Positions 45,430 through 55,821 of a stretch of 64,000 bases of DNA are shown one piece after another (within the stretch, counting starts at the first letter, position 1; every line of letters starts with the position of its first letter). The notes beneath the pieces are model-generated. The model searched no databases. It was given only the letters and a program-made list of their open reading frames with translations, and had not been told where the DNA came from. The DNA is taken from NCBI RefSeq assembly GCF_947503795.1, contig NZ_CANNEZ010000001.1:983001-1047000 (forward strand), in the 5' to 3' direction. Made by a program: the position numbers and the translations under genes. This stretch comes from an uncultured Jannaschia sp. Lineage in GTDB: Bacteria; Pseudomonadota; Alphaproteobacteria; Rhodobacterales; Rhodobacteraceae.

Positions 45430-45541
45430 GGCGTGACGGTAAGCCCCGCCGACGGGGCGCACAAGGCGAGACGAGGGGCTGACAGCCGTCCCGCATTGGC
45501 TAGGATGGCCGCCAGGCAACCCAGACGCGAAGGCGCACCCG

Positions 45542-46039
45542 ATGATCCGCACGATTCCCCTTCTTGCCCTGATACTTGCGGGCTGTGCGCAGATCCCGTT
45601 CCTGAACCGCGGCGCCTCGACGTCGACGGGAAGCGCGCCGACCGAGGTGCCCGCGCCCTTGCCCGCGGGCAGCGCGACCGCGCCCGACACGGTGGTGGCC
45701 CCGCCCCGTGCGGTGACGGCGTCGGCGGCGGCACTCGACACCGTCTCCGAGGAACAGAAGGCCGCCGCCCGCGCCGAGGCCGCTGCCGCGCCGGCCGGGG
45801 GTGAGCTGGGGACAGTGACCGTGGCGCTCGGCGATCCGGCCGATCCGGGGCTCTGGGTCAAATCCGACCTCGTGAGTGCCGACACCCCCGGAACCGTGCG
45901 CACCGGCGACGGCGATGCGATCGCCGTGACGCTGCGCCCGCTCGGGTCGGACGGCGGCGCGCAGATATCGCTTCCGGCGCTCCGCGCGCTGGGCCTGCCG
46001 TTGACCGGGCTGCACCCGGTGACGCTAGCCTCCACATGA
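45542..46039 (+). CDS. Lipoprotein of unknown function
   Basis: 165 residues. A lipobox LILAGC (Cys at about 15) predicts lipid attachment. The mature N-terminal half is Ala/Pro/Thr-rich, followed by a domain with [19 protein letters not shown] and the conserved-looking [21 protein letters not shown]. It resembles small Rhodobacterales lipoproteins, but I know no function. It is divergent from moaA, with a 112-base gap, and precedes the acyl-CoA synthetase. Confidence 0.7.
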   Translation: MIRTIPLLALILAGCAQIPFLNRGASTSTGSAPTEVPAPLPAGSATAPDTVVAPPRAVTASAAALDTVSEEQKAAARAEAAAAPAGGELGTVTVALGDPADPGLWVKSDLVSADTPGTVRTGDGDAIAVTLRPLGSDGGAQISLPALRALGLPLTGLHPVTLAST

Positions 46040-46061
46040 CCGGGGCCGAGCGGGCGATCCC

Positions 46062-47627
46062 GTGACACCCGGCCGCCGCACCATCCCCGAGCTTGCGGAC
46101 TGGGACGCCATGCGCGCGGCCTTTCGTTGGGACATTCCCGACCGCTTCAACATCGCCGAGGGCATCTGCGACGCCTGGGCCGAGACCGAGCCGGACCGTG
46201 TGGCGATCATTGATCTCTCGGACGGACGGGACGTCTGGACCTATGGCCGCCTCCGCGACGTCTCCGACCGGCTCGCGGGCGGGCTCTCGGCAGCGGGCGT
46301 CGGGCCGGGCGACCGCGTTGCGATCCTGATGCCGCAGCGGGCCGAGGTGATCGTGGCGCATCTGGCGGCGATGAAGCTCGGGGCGGTGTCGCTGCCGCTC
46401 TTCGCGCTTTTCGGGGCCGAGGCGCTGGACTACCGGCTGCGCGATTCCGGGGCGGTCGCGGTCATCGGCGACGCGGCGGGGCTCGCGCGGCTGGACGCGC
46501 TCGATCTGCCGGACCTCGCGCATCGCGTCGATGTCGACGACTGGGACGCGATGCTGGGGACGCCCGTGCCGTGTGCGGACACCGCCGCCGACGACCCGGC
46601 GATGATGATCTACACCTCGGGCACGACCGGGACGCCGAAGGGCGTGCTCCATGCGCATCGCTTCCTTTACGGCCATCTGCCCTGCGTTGAGACCGCGTTC
46701 GAAGGCTTCCCGCAACCGGGCGACGTGGCGTGGACGCCCGCAGACTGGGCGTGGATCGGCGGGCTGATGGACCTCGCGATGCCCGCGCTCTGGTTCGGCG
46801 TACCGCTGGTCGCCAAGCGCTTCGCCAAGTTCGAGCCGGGTGACGCGTGGGATCTGATTGTCGCCGAGGGCGTGACCTGCGCCTTCCTGCCGCCGACGGC
46901 GCTCAAGATGCTGCGCCGGAGTCCGGCTCCGAAGGGGCTGGCGCTCCGCGCGGTGATGTCGGGCGGCGAGGCGCTGGGCGCGGATCTCCTCGGGTGGGGA
47001 CGCGCCGCACTCGGGGTGCCGATCAACGAGATCTACGGCCAGACCGAGTGCAACCTCGTGATGGCGGCCTGCGCGGGCACCCAGACGGTCGAGCCGGGCA
47101 CGCTGGGCCGCGCCGTGCCCGGCGTCGAAGTGGAGATACGCGATGGCGACGGGCCGGTCGCCGAAGGCGCGGTGGGCGAGATCTGCACCCGCGGCTCGCC
47201 CGCGACCTTCCTGCGCTACTGGAACAAGCCCGAACAGACCGAGGAGAAATGGCGCGATGGCTGGCTGCGGACCGGCGATCTGGGTCGGGCAGGGGCGGAT
47301 GGCGTGATCACCTACATGTCGCGCGACGACGACGTCATCACGTCATCGGGTTACCGCATCGGCCCGACCGAGATCGAAACCTGTCTCACTGGCCATCCGC
47401 AAGTCGTGATGTGCGCCGTCGTCGGTCTGCCCGACCCCGATCGCGGCGAGGCGGTGACGGCATTCGTCGTGGCCGAGGGTGAGACAGAGGGGCTGGCGGC
47501 TGCCCTCGTCGATCGCGTCCGCGCCCGCCTCTCGCCGCACATGGCGCCGCGCGCCGTCCGCTTCGTCGACGCGTTGCCGATGACGACGACCGGAAAGATC
47601 ATGCGCCGCGCCCTTCGGGATGCCTGA
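46062..47627 (+). CDS. AMP-binding acyl-CoA synthetase
   Basis: 521 residues, ANL superfamily. Motifs: [20 protein letters not shown] at about 183-202, the AMP-binding [26 protein letters not shown] and the C-terminal [13 protein letters not shown] with the catalytic Lys. It most resembles medium-chain or benzoate-type ligases that give an acyl-CoA; the acid is unknown. The start is GTG 46062; an ATG at 46110 would remove a conserved N-terminal stretch. It follows the lipoprotein by 22 nt. Confidence 0.87.
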   Translation: MTPGRRTIPELADWDAMRAAFRWDIPDRFNIAEGICDAWAETEPDRVAIIDLSDGRDVWTYGRLRDVSDRLAGGLSAAGVGPGDRVAILMPQRAEVIVAHLAAMKLGAVSLPLFALFGAEALDYRLRDSGAVAVIGDAAGLARLDALDLPDLAHRVDVDDWDAMLGTPVPCADTAADDPAMMIYTSGTTGTPKGVLHAHRFLYGHLPCVETAFEGFPQPGDVAWTPADWAWIGGLMDLAMPALWFGVPLVAKRFAKFEPGDAWDLIVAEGVTCAFLPPTALKMLRRSPAPKGLALRAVMSGGEALGADLLGWGRAALGVPINEIYGQTECNLVMAACAGTQTVEPGTLGRAVPGVEVEIRDGDGPVAEGAVGEICTRGSPATFLRYWNKPEQTEEKWRDGWLRTGDLGRAGADGVITYMSRDDDVITSSGYRIGPTEIETCLTGHPQVVMCAVVGLPDPDRGEAVTAFVVAEGETEGLAAALVDRVRARLSPHMAPRAVRFVDALPMTTTGKIMRRALRDA

Positions 47628-47754
47628 CGGATGCCGTGGATTAAGATTCCGTTATCAAAACGGGCGACATAGGCGCGCCCATACCGTAGCCTGTCGGCGA
47701 GCAGGTAAGATCGAGGCGTGCGGTCCGGCACGCGTCGAACAGGAGGTTCGCGAC

Positions 47755-48204
47755 GTGGCAATCGACGCACCCGGCGGCAGGCCGCAGCCCGGAAACGCGA
47801 GCATGATGAAGGTCCCGCCGCGAGTGGCCTATTGGACCGATCGACCGGATGTCGCGACCGAGATTTCGGCGGCCGCGGCGCGGCTCGACGTGCCGCTGCA
47901 GCCTCTGGGGCGTGGGGTTCGGCGGCCTCAGGCGGACATCTGGATCATCGATACGGACTGGGTCGAGAGGGGCGTTCAATGGGGCGAGGCGCTGCTCGCG
48001 GATGAGGCCGTGACCGTCATCCTCTACGGCGAAGGCGAGGGGGCCCATGTGCGCTTGCCCGTCTATCGCAAATTCGTCGCCCGGTCGGAGCAGAGCGCCG
48101 CGCTCGACGACGCGCTGTCCCGCGCCATCGGCGCGCTGGGTCACCGCTCCGGCGGGGCCCTACGGGGCGCCGTCAAGCCGATTTCCGCCGACGCCGCGGA
48201 CTGA
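47755..48204 (+). CDS. Unrecognised small protein with a strong ribosome site
   Basis: 149 residues from GTG 47755, with AGGAGG at 47741-47746 (8-nt spacing). Features: VAYWTDRPDVATEISAAAARLD, DIWIIDTDWVERGVQWGEAL and TVILYGEGEGAHVRLPVYRKF, suggesting alternating beta-strands and helices as in Rossmann or receiver-like folds; no phosphorylation motif is clear. An alternative start is ATG 47803. It ends 8 nt before the convergent M20 gene. I do not recognise a family. Confidence 0.55.
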   Translation: MAIDAPGGRPQPGNASMMKVPPRVAYWTDRPDVATEISAAAARLDVPLQPLGRGVRRPQADIWIIDTDWVERGVQWGEALLADEAVTVILYGEGEGAHVRLPVYRKFVARSEQSAALDDALSRAIGALGHRSGGALRGAVKPISADAAD

Positions 48205-48212
48205 CCGATCCG

Positions 48213-49373
48213 TCAGGCCGCTGGCATCCGGCGCTCGACGATCTCGGCCCACCACGAACATCCCGCCGGAATGGCCTCATCGGTGAAGTCGTATTCGGGA
48301 TGGTGGACGGGGGCCGTGTCGCCATTCCCGACGAGGATGTAGGCGCCCGGCCGCTCCTCGAGCATGAAGGCGAAATCCTCGCCCCCCATGACCAGCGGCG
48401 CGTCCTCGCAATCCCCGGAGACCGCACGCGCCACTTCGGCAGCGAACTCCGTCTGTTCGTCGTGGTTGGCCATCACCGGGTAGTTGCGCTGATATTCCAC
48501 CCGCACGGTGCCGCCGAAGGTCGCGGCGATGCCCTCGGAGATTTCGGTCATCCGCCGCTCGGCCAGGTCGCGCATGTCGTCGTCCATCGTGCGCACGGTG
48601 CCCTTGATATGCACCCGCTGGGGGATGACGTTGAAGGCCTTCGACGAGGTCTCGAAGGAGGTGACCGAGACGACGATGTTCTTCGTCGGATCGGCGTTGC
48701 GGCTGACGATCGACTGGAGCGCGGTGACGAGTTGCGCGGCCATCAGCGTCGTATCCACGACCTCCTGCGGCTTGGCCGCGTGGCCGCCGCGCCCTTCGAG
48801 GTGGATGTCGAACACGTCCGTGGCCGCGAAGAACGCGCCGGGCCGGATCGAGAAGCTGCCCACGGGTTTGCCGGGCCAGTTATGCATCCCGTAGACCTCC
48901 TGGATGTTCCAGCGATCCATCATGCCGTCCTCGCACATCTCGCGACCGCCGCCGCCGCCCTCTTCGGCGGGTTGGAAGATCACGACGACCGAGCCGTCAA
49001 AATTGCGCGTCTCGGAGAGGTATTTCGCCGCGCCCAGCAGCATAGCGGTATGACCGTCATGGCCGCAGGCATGCATCGCGCCGTCGGTCTTGGAGGCATA
49101 GGCCACGCCGGTCTGCTCGTGGATCGGCAGGGCGTCCATGTCGGCGCGCAGGCCGATCACCTTGCCGCCATCGGTCTTGCCCCGGATGACGCCGACCACG
49201 CCCGTCCGGCCGATGCCCTCGACCACCTCGTCGCAGCCGAATTCGCGCAGCTTGTCGGCGACCACCTTCGACGTGCGATGCGTGTCGAACAGGATCTCCG
49301 GGTTCTCGTGCAGGTCGCGCCGCCATTCGGTGATCTCGGGCAGCAGTTCGGCGAAGCGGTTCTTGACGGGCAT
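48213..49373 (-). CDS. M20-family amidohydrolase (hippurate hydrolase-like)
   Basis: 386 residues. Metal-site landmarks appear: LRADMDALPIHEQTG, MHACGHDGHTAMLLGAAKYL, FQPAEEGGGGG and VMGGEDFAFMLEERPG. The lid domain follows in the middle. The family cleaves N-acyl amino acids, hippurate or indole conjugates; substrate is not evident. The start at MPVKNRFAEL is preferred. It is 63 nt downstream of the MscS gene and close to an ArgE-like gene, two amide-cleaving enzymes near a peptide transporter. Confidence 0.9.
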   Translation of the reverse strand: MPVKNRFAELLPEITEWRRDLHENPEILFDTHRTSKVVADKLREFGCDEVVEGIGRTGVVGVIRGKTDGGKVIGLRADMDALPIHEQTGVAYASKTDGAMHACGHDGHTAMLLGAAKYLSETRNFDGSVVVIFQPAEEGGGGGREMCEDGMMDRWNIQEVYGMHNWPGKPVGSFSIRPGAFFAATDVFDIHLEGRGGHAAKPQEVVDTTLMAAQLVTALQSIVSRNADPTKNIVVSVTSFETSSKAFNVIPQRVHIKGTVRTMDDDMRDLAERRMTEISEGIAATFGGTVRVEYQRNYPVMANHDEQTEFAAEVARAVSGDCEDAPLVMGGEDFAFMLEERPGAYILVGNGDTAPVHHPEYDFTDEAIPAGCSWWAEIVERRMPAA

Positions 49374-49436
49374 GTCGGCTCTCCGGTGTGAGGGGTCGGG
49401 CGCAGGACACACCCGATCCGCGGGGGCCGCAAGGGG

Positions 49437-50360
49437 TCACTCCGCCGCTTCGCGCGCCTTCGGCGTCTCAAGCGCGCCGTCCATGTGCAGCGTCTGCGTG
49501 GGAAAGGGGATGTCGATGCCGTTCGCGGCGAAGATGTCCTCGACGGCGAGCATCACCGCCGAGCGGACATGCACCGTGTCGGACTGGGTCGACTTGGTCC
49601 ACCAGCGCAAACGGACGACCTTGGCGAAATCGCCGAGATTGACCGACAACGCCTCGGGGGCGGGATCGGATTCGACGCCGTCGACACCGTTCGCGGCCTC
49701 GACCGCGACCCGCATAGCAAGCTTGGTGTCGGCGTCGTAGTGGATGCCGAAATCGTATTCCGACCGCCGGGTGGGGAAGGCCGTGTTGACGGTGACGGCG
49801 TTGGTGTAGACGTCCGAATTCGGGATCACGACGCGCTTGCCGTCGAAGGTGCGGATCAGGGTCGCGCGGGTCTCGATATGCTCGACCGTTCCTTCGTAAT
49901 CGCCGGCGACGATCTGGTCGCCGACCTCGAAGGGCTGGCGGATCAGGATCAGGAGGCCCGCCAGCATGTTCTGGAGGATGTCCTTGAACGCAAAGCCGAT
50001 CGCGACCGACCCGATGCCAAGCCCCGCGATCAGGTCGCCCGGCTTCAGGGACGGCGTGACGATGGTCAGCGCCAGCATCGCGCCTGCGATCCAGATCGCC
50101 CATTTCGCGAGGCTGCCGGTGACGGCGCCCAGATCGGCACGATCGCGCGACTTGCCGCTGCGGCGGATGCCCCATGCGACGGCGAGGCCCAGACCGACGA
50201 AGAGCGCGAGGACGAACGCGGCGACGGCGAGGTTTGGGATAAGGCGGAAGAACCCGTCGAGCCAGCCATCCAGCTTTTCGAGGATCAGTTGCGGGTCCGC
50301 GTCGATCGGATCGGCCCCGGTGAGCGTCTCGCCCCCGGTCTCGGTGTCGTCCTGTTCCAT
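49437..50360 (-). CDS. Small-conductance mechanosensitive channel (MscS family)
   Basis: 307 residues. Three transmembrane segments appear: LAVAAFVLALFVGLGLAVAW, WAIWIAGAMLALTIV and the pore-lining TM3 with LIAGLGIGSVAIGFAFKDI (glycine/alanine ridge). The following GLLILIRQPFEVGDQIVAGD and VVIPNSDVYTNAVTV are the beta domain. MscS relieves turgor after osmotic downshock. It is typical in length. Ends in a charged tail (TPKAREAAE). Confidence 0.92.
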   Translation of the reverse strand: MEQDDTETGGETLTGADPIDADPQLILEKLDGWLDGFFRLIPNLAVAAFVLALFVGLGLAVAWGIRRSGKSRDRADLGAVTGSLAKWAIWIAGAMLALTIVTPSLKPGDLIAGLGIGSVAIGFAFKDILQNMLAGLLILIRQPFEVGDQIVAGDYEGTVEHIETRATLIRTFDGKRVVIPNSDVYTNAVTVNTAFPTRRSEYDFGIHYDADTKLAMRVAVEAANGVDGVESDPAPEALSVNLGDFAKVVRLRWWTKSTQSDTVHVRSAVMLAVEDIFAANGIDIPFPTQTLHMDGALETPKAREAAE

Positions 50361-50422
50361 GGGGTCTCCGGCGTTGTGCTATGGGCAAACCACCCGGCGT
50401 GGTTGCGGTTCCCCGCGCCGGG

Positions 50423-51580
50423 CTACTCGGTCAGGGTGGCCACGACGCGGCGCAGGAGCGCCTCGCCCGCCTCGAACTGCTCGACCGCGATCCATTCGTC
50501 GGGCTGATGCGCTTGCGCGATGTCGCCGGGGCCGCAGACCACGGCGGAATAGCCGCGCTCCTGGAACTGGCCGGCCTCTGTGCCGTAGGTGACGACATGG
50601 GTGCCGTTGTCGCCGGTCAAGCGGCGGATGAGGGTCTCGGCCCGGCCGCCGTCCTCGGGGCGGAGCGCCGGCACGCCGAAATTGCGATCGAAGGTCACGC
50701 CCGCGTTCGGATGGCGCGCCCGAAGGCTCGCGTCGAGTTCGGTCAGAAACGCGTCGAGCGCCTGCGCGTGGCGCTCGGGATCGTCACCCGCCGGACAGCG
50801 GAAGCCGACGCTCAGATGGCAGTCCTTCGCGGTGATGTTGTGGGCGGTCCCGCCCTCGATCGTGCCGACATGCACCGTGGTGAAGGGCGGGTCGAAGGCC
50901 GCCGAGACGGCGTTCGGCGCCTCGGCCCGGATGGCGTCGTTGCGGTCATTGACCCAGCCGAGGATGCGCCCGGCCTCGTGCACGGCCGAAACCCCTTCGG
51001 GCAGCTTCGAGGAATGGACCTCGTAGCCGTGGACGTGGATCGCGAAGAGGACGCTGGCATTGTGGCCGGTGACCGCGCGCAGCATCGTCGGCTCGCCGAT
51101 GATGGCGGCGGCGGCGCGGGGCAGGTGGCCCAGCATGTCGTCGATCATGGGCGGGGCGCCGACGCATCCGACCTCCTCGTCGTAGCTGAGCGCGATCTGA
51201 AGCGGGCGCTTGAGATCGAGCGACAGCGCGTGCGGCACCATGGCCAGCGCCAGCGCGTCGAAGCCCTTCATGTCGCAGGTGCCGCGCCCGTAAAGCTTGC
51301 CGCCCGCCTCGACCACGGTGAAGGGATCGGTGGACCAGTCCTGCCCGTCGACGGGTACGACGTCCGTGTGACCCGACAGGACCAGCCCGCCCTCCACCTC
51401 GGGCCCGACATTGGCATAGAGCGCGGCCTTGGTGCCGGTGGCGTCATAGACCCGCCGCGCGGAGACGCCGTGGCCGGCCAGGTAGTCCTCGACCCAGTCG
51501 ATCAGGTCGAGATTCGAGTCGCGGCTGACCGTCGGGAACGCCACGAGGCGGTCGAGGATCTGTCGGGCGGTCAGGTCCAT
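50423..51580 (-). CDS. argE: Acetylornithine deacetylase-like M20 peptidase
   Basis: 385 residues. VLSGHTDVVPVDGQDWSTDPF and RGTCDMKGFDALALAMVPH carry the M20 zinc ligands, and SYDEEVGCVGAPPMID the catalytic Glu. The dimerisation region contains HHSSKLP-like EVHSSKLPEGVSA. It probably hydrolyses N-acetylornithine in arginine synthesis, though other N-acyl amino acids are possible. MDLTARQILDRL is the start; the 192-base gap to the divergent peptide transporter operon carries the promoters. Confidence 0.88.
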   Translation of the reverse strand: MDLTARQILDRLVAFPTVSRDSNLDLIDWVEDYLAGHGVSARRVYDATGTKAALYANVGPEVEGGLVLSGHTDVVPVDGQDWSTDPFTVVEAGGKLYGRGTCDMKGFDALALAMVPHALSLDLKRPLQIALSYDEEVGCVGAPPMIDDMLGHLPRAAAAIIGEPTMLRAVTGHNASVLFAIHVHGYEVHSSKLPEGVSAVHEAGRILGWVNDRNDAIRAEAPNAVSAAFDPPFTTVHVGTIEGGTAHNITAKDCHLSVGFRCPAGDDPERHAQALDAFLTELDASLRARHPNAGVTFDRNFGVPALRPEDGGRAETLIRRLTGDNGTHVVTYGTEAGQFQERGYSAVVCGPGDIAQAHQPDEWIAVEQFEAGEALLRRVVATLTE

Positions 51581-51772
51581 GAATTTCTCCTTCGGATGCA
51601 ACGGGTGCGCCCTCGACGTGCAGCGGTCAAGCGGGACGGCGCGAAACCGGGCAGCGGCGAAGTGGACGCCCGGTAATTGGGCGAAGGCCTTGCACGGCAG
51701 GCGCGCCGTGGTAGCGTTGCCCCCGACGACGCCGCGCGCCCATGACGCGGTGCGACAGCACGGGGAGCGGGG

Positions 51773-52783
51773 ATGCCGAACGGCGAGACCCGGAACGTCT
51801 TGGAGGTCCGAAACCTTCAGACGGTGTTTCATACCCGCGGCGGGGAGGTCCACGCCGTCAATTCCGTGAGCTTCGACGTGAAGCCCGGCGAGCTGCTGGG
51901 TGTCGTGGGCGAAAGCGGATCGGGCAAATCCGTCACGATGATGTCGCTGATCGGCCTGCTGCCGTCGCCGCCCGCCGAGGTGCGCGCGGGCGAAGTCCTG
52001 CTCGACGGCGAGGATCTTCTCCAGGCCTCGAACGCCCGGCTGCGGCAGGTGCGCGGCGGCGAGGTCGGCTTCATCTTTCAAGACCCGATGACCTCGCTGA
52101 ACCCGGTCTTCAACGTCGGCTTCCAGATCATGGAGCCGCTGCGGCGGCACATGGGACTGAACAAGAAACAGGCGGCCGAGCGGGCCGTCGAATTGCTCGA
52201 ACTGGTCGGCATTCCTGGCGCACGGGGGCGGCTGGGGGATTATCCGCACCAGTTCTCGGGAGGGATGCGGCAGCGGGTGATGATCGCCATCGCGCTGGCC
52301 TGCGACCCGAAGGTCCTGATCGCCGACGAGCCGACGACCGCGCTCGACGTCACGATCCAGGCGCAGATCCTCGAGATCGTCGAGGATCTGCGCGCCAAGC
52401 TCGGGATGGCGATCGTCTGGATCACCCATGACCTCGGCGTGGTCGCAGGCATCGCCGACCGGGTGCTGGTGATGTATGGCGGCCAAGTCGTCGAGCAGGC
52501 GCCGGTGCATCCGCTGTTCAACGATCCGCGACATCCCTACACACGCGCGCTTCTGAAGACGATCCCGAGCGTATCGGGCGCACGGGCCGACATGCTGCAG
52601 GTGATCGAGGGGCAGCCGCCGATCCTCGGGGCGGCGCCCACGTCCTGCCCGTTCCTCGACCGCTGTCCGCTGGCCCATGCGCGCTGCCATGTCGAGAACC
52701 CGCGCCGCGAGGATGTCGGCGGCGGCCATGACGTGGCCTGTTTCCACCCGCTCGCGCATACCGCGAAGGAGGCGGTGGCATGA
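51773..52783 (+). CDS. Peptide ABC transporter ATPase (DppD/OppD-like)
   Basis: 336 residues. Walker A GESGSGKS lies at about 45-52; the Q-loop, [16 protein letters not shown] signature and Walker [13 protein letters not shown] follow. The C-terminal oligopeptide extension includes [14 protein letters not shown], as in Opp/Dpp ATPases. ATG 51773 overlaps no gene upstream. It overlaps the next ATPase by 4 nt. Two ATPases precede the binding protein and permeases, an order opposite to the E. coli dpp operon. Confidence 0.92.
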   Translation: MPNGETRNVLEVRNLQTVFHTRGGEVHAVNSVSFDVKPGELLGVVGESGSGKSVTMMSLIGLLPSPPAEVRAGEVLLDGEDLLQASNARLRQVRGGEVGFIFQDPMTSLNPVFNVGFQIMEPLRRHMGLNKKQAAERAVELLELVGIPGARGRLGDYPHQFSGGMRQRVMIAIALACDPKVLIADEPTTALDVTIQAQILEIVEDLRAKLGMAIVWITHDLGVVAGIADRVLVMYGGQVVEQAPVHPLFNDPRHPYTRALLKTIPSVSGARADMLQVIEGQPPILGAAPTSCPFLDRCPLAHARCHVENPRREDVGGGHDVACFHPLAHTAKEAVA

Positions 52784-53856
52784 CCCGCCCCCTCGTCGAG
52801 GTGCGCGACCTCAAAATGCATTTTCCGATCCATGCCGGGCTTCTGCGACGGCAGGTCGGGGCGGTGAAGGCGGTCGACGGCGTGTCCTTCGACATCATCG
52901 AGGGCGAGACCCTCGGGCTCGTGGGCGAGTCGGGCTGCGGCAAGTCCACCTGCGGCCGCGCGGTGCTGCGGCTCTACGACATCACGGAGGGCGAGATCGT
53001 CATCGACGGGCGCGCCATCGGCGGTGATAGCCAACGTTCGCTGCGGACGATGCGCCCGACGATGCAGATGGTCTTCCAAGACCCGCAGGCGTCGCTGAAT
53101 CCGCGCATGACCGTCGGCAACATCATCGGCGAGCCGTTGCAGGAACATACCGACATGGACGCCACCGCGCGGCAGGCGCGCGTGGCCGAGCTGATGGACC
53201 AGGTCGGCCTCAACCGGACCTTCCTCAACCGCTACCCCCACGAGTTCTCGGGCGGGCAGCGGCAGCGGATCGGGATCGCCCGCGCACTTGCGCTGAAGCC
53301 GAAATTCATCGTCTGCGACGAGCCGATCGCGGCGCTCGACGTGTCGATCCAGGCGCAGGTCGTGAACCTTCTCGAGGAGCTGCAGAACGAGCTGGGGCTG
53401 ACCTATCTCTTCATCTCCCACGACCTCAGCATGGTGCGGCACATCGCCGATCGCGTGGCGGTGATGTATCTCGGCAAGGTGGTCGAGCTTGCGCCGCGCG
53501 ACGCGCTCTACGACCACCCGCTCCACCCGTATACCGAGGCGCTGCTTTCGGCCGTGCCCGAGCCTGATCCCGCCAAGGCCGGCCAGAAGAAGAACCGGAT
53601 CGTGCTGCAGGGCGACGTGCCCAGCCCCGCAAACCCGCCCGAAGGCTGCAACTTCTCCACCCGCTGTCCCAGGGCGATGGACCTGTGCCGCCGGGTCGAT
53701 CCGGCCTTTCGCGAGGTCGAGCCGGGTCATTGGGCCGCGTGCCACCTGCACGATCCCGAGCATCAGGCCGACATGGTGCCACCGCCCGTCGCCGGGCCTG
53801 ACACGGATGCCGGGCCGGACCCCGACGCCGCACCTGCACCCGAGGGGGATGGATGA
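52780..53856 (+). CDS. Peptide ABC transporter ATPase (DppF/OppF-like)
   Basis: 358 residues. Walker [15 protein letters not shown], the [18 protein letters not shown] signature, [14 protein letters not shown] Walker B and a C-terminal cysteine cluster ([14 protein letters not shown]). It forms the heterodimeric motor with the gene before it. The last 40 residues are Pro/Asp-rich ([17 protein letters not shown]), longer than usual. Start overlaps DppD by ATGA. Confidence 0.92.
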   Translation: MTRPLVEVRDLKMHFPIHAGLLRRQVGAVKAVDGVSFDIIEGETLGLVGESGCGKSTCGRAVLRLYDITEGEIVIDGRAIGGDSQRSLRTMRPTMQMVFQDPQASLNPRMTVGNIIGEPLQEHTDMDATARQARVAELMDQVGLNRTFLNRYPHEFSGGQRQRIGIARALALKPKFIVCDEPIAALDVSIQAQVVNLLEELQNELGLTYLFISHDLSMVRHIADRVAVMYLGKVVELAPRDALYDHPLHPYTEALLSAVPEPDPAKAGQKKNRIVLQGDVPSPANPPEGCNFSTRCPRAMDLCRRVDPAFREVEPGHWAACHLHDPEHQADMVPPPVAGPDTDAGPDPDAAPAPEGDG

Positions 53857-53971
53857 AATTCCAATTTTCACTGAAGATTGGGGGGCCGACGCGACGCAGA
53901 TCGCGCGGAACGAGGACGATGAGCATCAACGCTTCGCGCGATACGCGAACGATCAACACGGAGATCAACAC

Positions 53972-55687
53972 ATGACAACCAGATCCGCATTGCTGTGCGC
54001 CGCCGCCAGCTTCGCCCTGGCCCCGATGGCATATGCCGACGGCCACGAGGGCAAGCGCGGCCGCGACGGCCAGGTCAATATCATTTACTGGCAGGCGCCC
54101 TCGACGCTGAACCCGTTCCTGTCGGGTGGCACCAAGGACGTCGAATCCGCCTCGCTGATCGTCGAGCCGCTCGCGCGCTTCGACGAGACGGGCACCATCC
54201 AGCCGTGGCTCGTCACCGAGATCCCCACCGTCGACAATGGCGGCGTCACCGAAGATCTGACGCAGATCACCTGGAAGCTGCGTGACGACATCCTCTGGTC
54301 GGACGGCACGCCCTTCACCAGCGCCGACGTCGCCTTCACCCACGAGTATTGCACCCACCCCGAGGGCGGCTGCGCGCAGATCACGAAGTTCGAGTCGGTC
54401 GAGAGTGTCGAGACGCCCGATGACTTCACCGTGGTCGTGAACTTCAAGGAGCCGACGCCCTATCCCTACACCGCGTTCGTCGGCGGCGAGAGCCCGATCC
54501 TGCAGAAAGCGCAATTCGAGGGCTGCCTCGGCGCCGCCGCCTCGGCCTGCACCGAGCAGAACTTCAACCCGATCGGCACCGGTCCGTTCGTCGTGGACGA
54601 GTTCCGCACCAACGACGTGATCTCGCTCTCGGCCAACCCGAATTACCGCGAGGCGGGCAAGCCGGCCTTCGCCAGCGTAAACTTCAAGGGCGGCGGCGAC
54701 GCCGACGCGGCGGGCCGTGCCGTGATGCAGACCGGCGAGTTCGACTACGCCTGGAACCTGCAGCTGGCCCCCGAGGTCATCGCGCAGATGGAAGCGGGCG
54801 GCTTGGGCACGCCGGTCGCGGGCTTCGGTCCGCTGGTCGAGCGCATCATGCTCAACAACACGAACCCCGATCCGGCGCTCGGCCCGGACGAGCGCTCGGT
54901 CGTGCGGCCGCATCCGTTCCTGTCGGACCCGGCGGTCTACCAGGCGCTGTCGATGGCGATCGACCGGCCGCTTCTGGTCGAGATCGGCTACGGCCAGGCG
55001 GGTCGCGTGACCTGCAACTGGATCCCGGCCCCCGAGGCGTTCTCGTCCACCTCTATGACCTGCGACACGCAGGATCTCGAAGGCGCGAAGGCCATGCTCG
55101 AGGAAGCCGGCTGGGTCGACAGCAACGGTGACGGCGTCCGCGAGAAGGACGGCGTCGAGCTGCGCGTGCTCTACCAGACCTCGACCAACGCCGTCCGTCA
55201 GGACTTCCAGGCGCTGATCAAGGAGTGGTGGGAAGAGCTGGGCGTCGCGACCGAGCTGCGCAACGTCAATTCGTCGGTGTTCTTCGGCGGCGATGCGGGT
55301 TCGCCCGACACGTTCCAGAAGTTCTATGCCGACGTCGAGATGTACGCCAACACGTTCAACGGCACCGACCCGCAGGCCTATCTGGCCAACGGCCTGTGCG
55401 ACAAGGCGCCGTCGCCCGACACCCAGTGGCAGGGCGAGAACATCTCGCGCTTCTGCATGGAGGAGTACGACACGCTCTGGAACGAGCTGGCCCAGACGGC
55501 GGATATCTCCGAGCGTCAGCGCATCGCCAAGGAGCTTAACGACATGATCGTGCAGAACGGCGGGATGATCCCCCTCGTGCACCGCGGTCGCCTGTCGGCC
55601 CACGCCAACTCGCTCGGCGGCATCAAGCTGAACGTGTGGGACAGCGAGCTGTGGAACATCGCCGACTGGTACCGCATCGGCGAATGA
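53972..55687 (+). CDS. Peptide ABC transporter substrate-binding protein (family 5)
   Basis: 571 residues, periplasmic. Signal peptide MTTRSALLCAAASFALAPMAYA is followed by the SBP_bac_5 fold: NIIYWQAPSTLNPFLSGGTKD, WKLRDDILWSDGTPFTSADV, NPIGTGPFVVDEF and the C-terminal RQRIAKELNDMIVQNGGMIP. Cysteine pairs in the mature protein could form disulfides. Ligands are peptides or similar; nothing more specific is evident. A long hairpin between this gene and the permease gene suggests differential expression. Confidence 0.92.
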   Translation: MTTRSALLCAAASFALAPMAYADGHEGKRGRDGQVNIIYWQAPSTLNPFLSGGTKDVESASLIVEPLARFDETGTIQPWLVTEIPTVDNGGVTEDLTQITWKLRDDILWSDGTPFTSADVAFTHEYCTHPEGGCAQITKFESVESVETPDDFTVVVNFKEPTPYPYTAFVGGESPILQKAQFEGCLGAAASACTEQNFNPIGTGPFVVDEFRTNDVISLSANPNYREAGKPAFASVNFKGGGDADAAGRAVMQTGEFDYAWNLQLAPEVIAQMEAGGLGTPVAGFGPLVERIMLNNTNPDPALGPDERSVVRPHPFLSDPAVYQALSMAIDRPLLVEIGYGQAGRVTCNWIPAPEAFSSTSMTCDTQDLEGAKAMLEEAGWVDSNGDGVREKDGVELRVLYQTSTNAVRQDFQALIKEWWEELGVATELRNVNSSVFFGGDAGSPDTFQKFYADVEMYANTFNGTDPQAYLANGLCDKAPSPDTQWQGENISRFCMEEYDTLWNELAQTADISERQRIAKELNDMIVQNGGMIPLVHRGRLSAHANSLGGIKLNVWDSELWNIADWYRIGE

Positions 55688-55741
55688 CCTGACCCCGGGG
55701 GCGGCGTTCGCGCCGTCCCCGCCCCCGCCGCGCCCGTGGCG

Positions 55742-55796
55742 CGGTGGGTTTCTCCCGGTCCCCGGCTGCGCGCGGGGGGCTCGGCGAGACCCACCG
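55742..55796 (+). other. Intercistronic inverted repeat after peptide-binding protein gene
   Basis: Outer arms cggtgggt (55742-55749) and acccaccg (55789-55796) enclose a GC-rich inner region that can also fold (ccccg with cgggg). It lies between the binding-protein stop and the permease start and lacks a T-run. Confidence 0.55.
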
Positions 55797-55821
55797 GAAC
55801 CCTTCGACCCGAGGACGGCCC

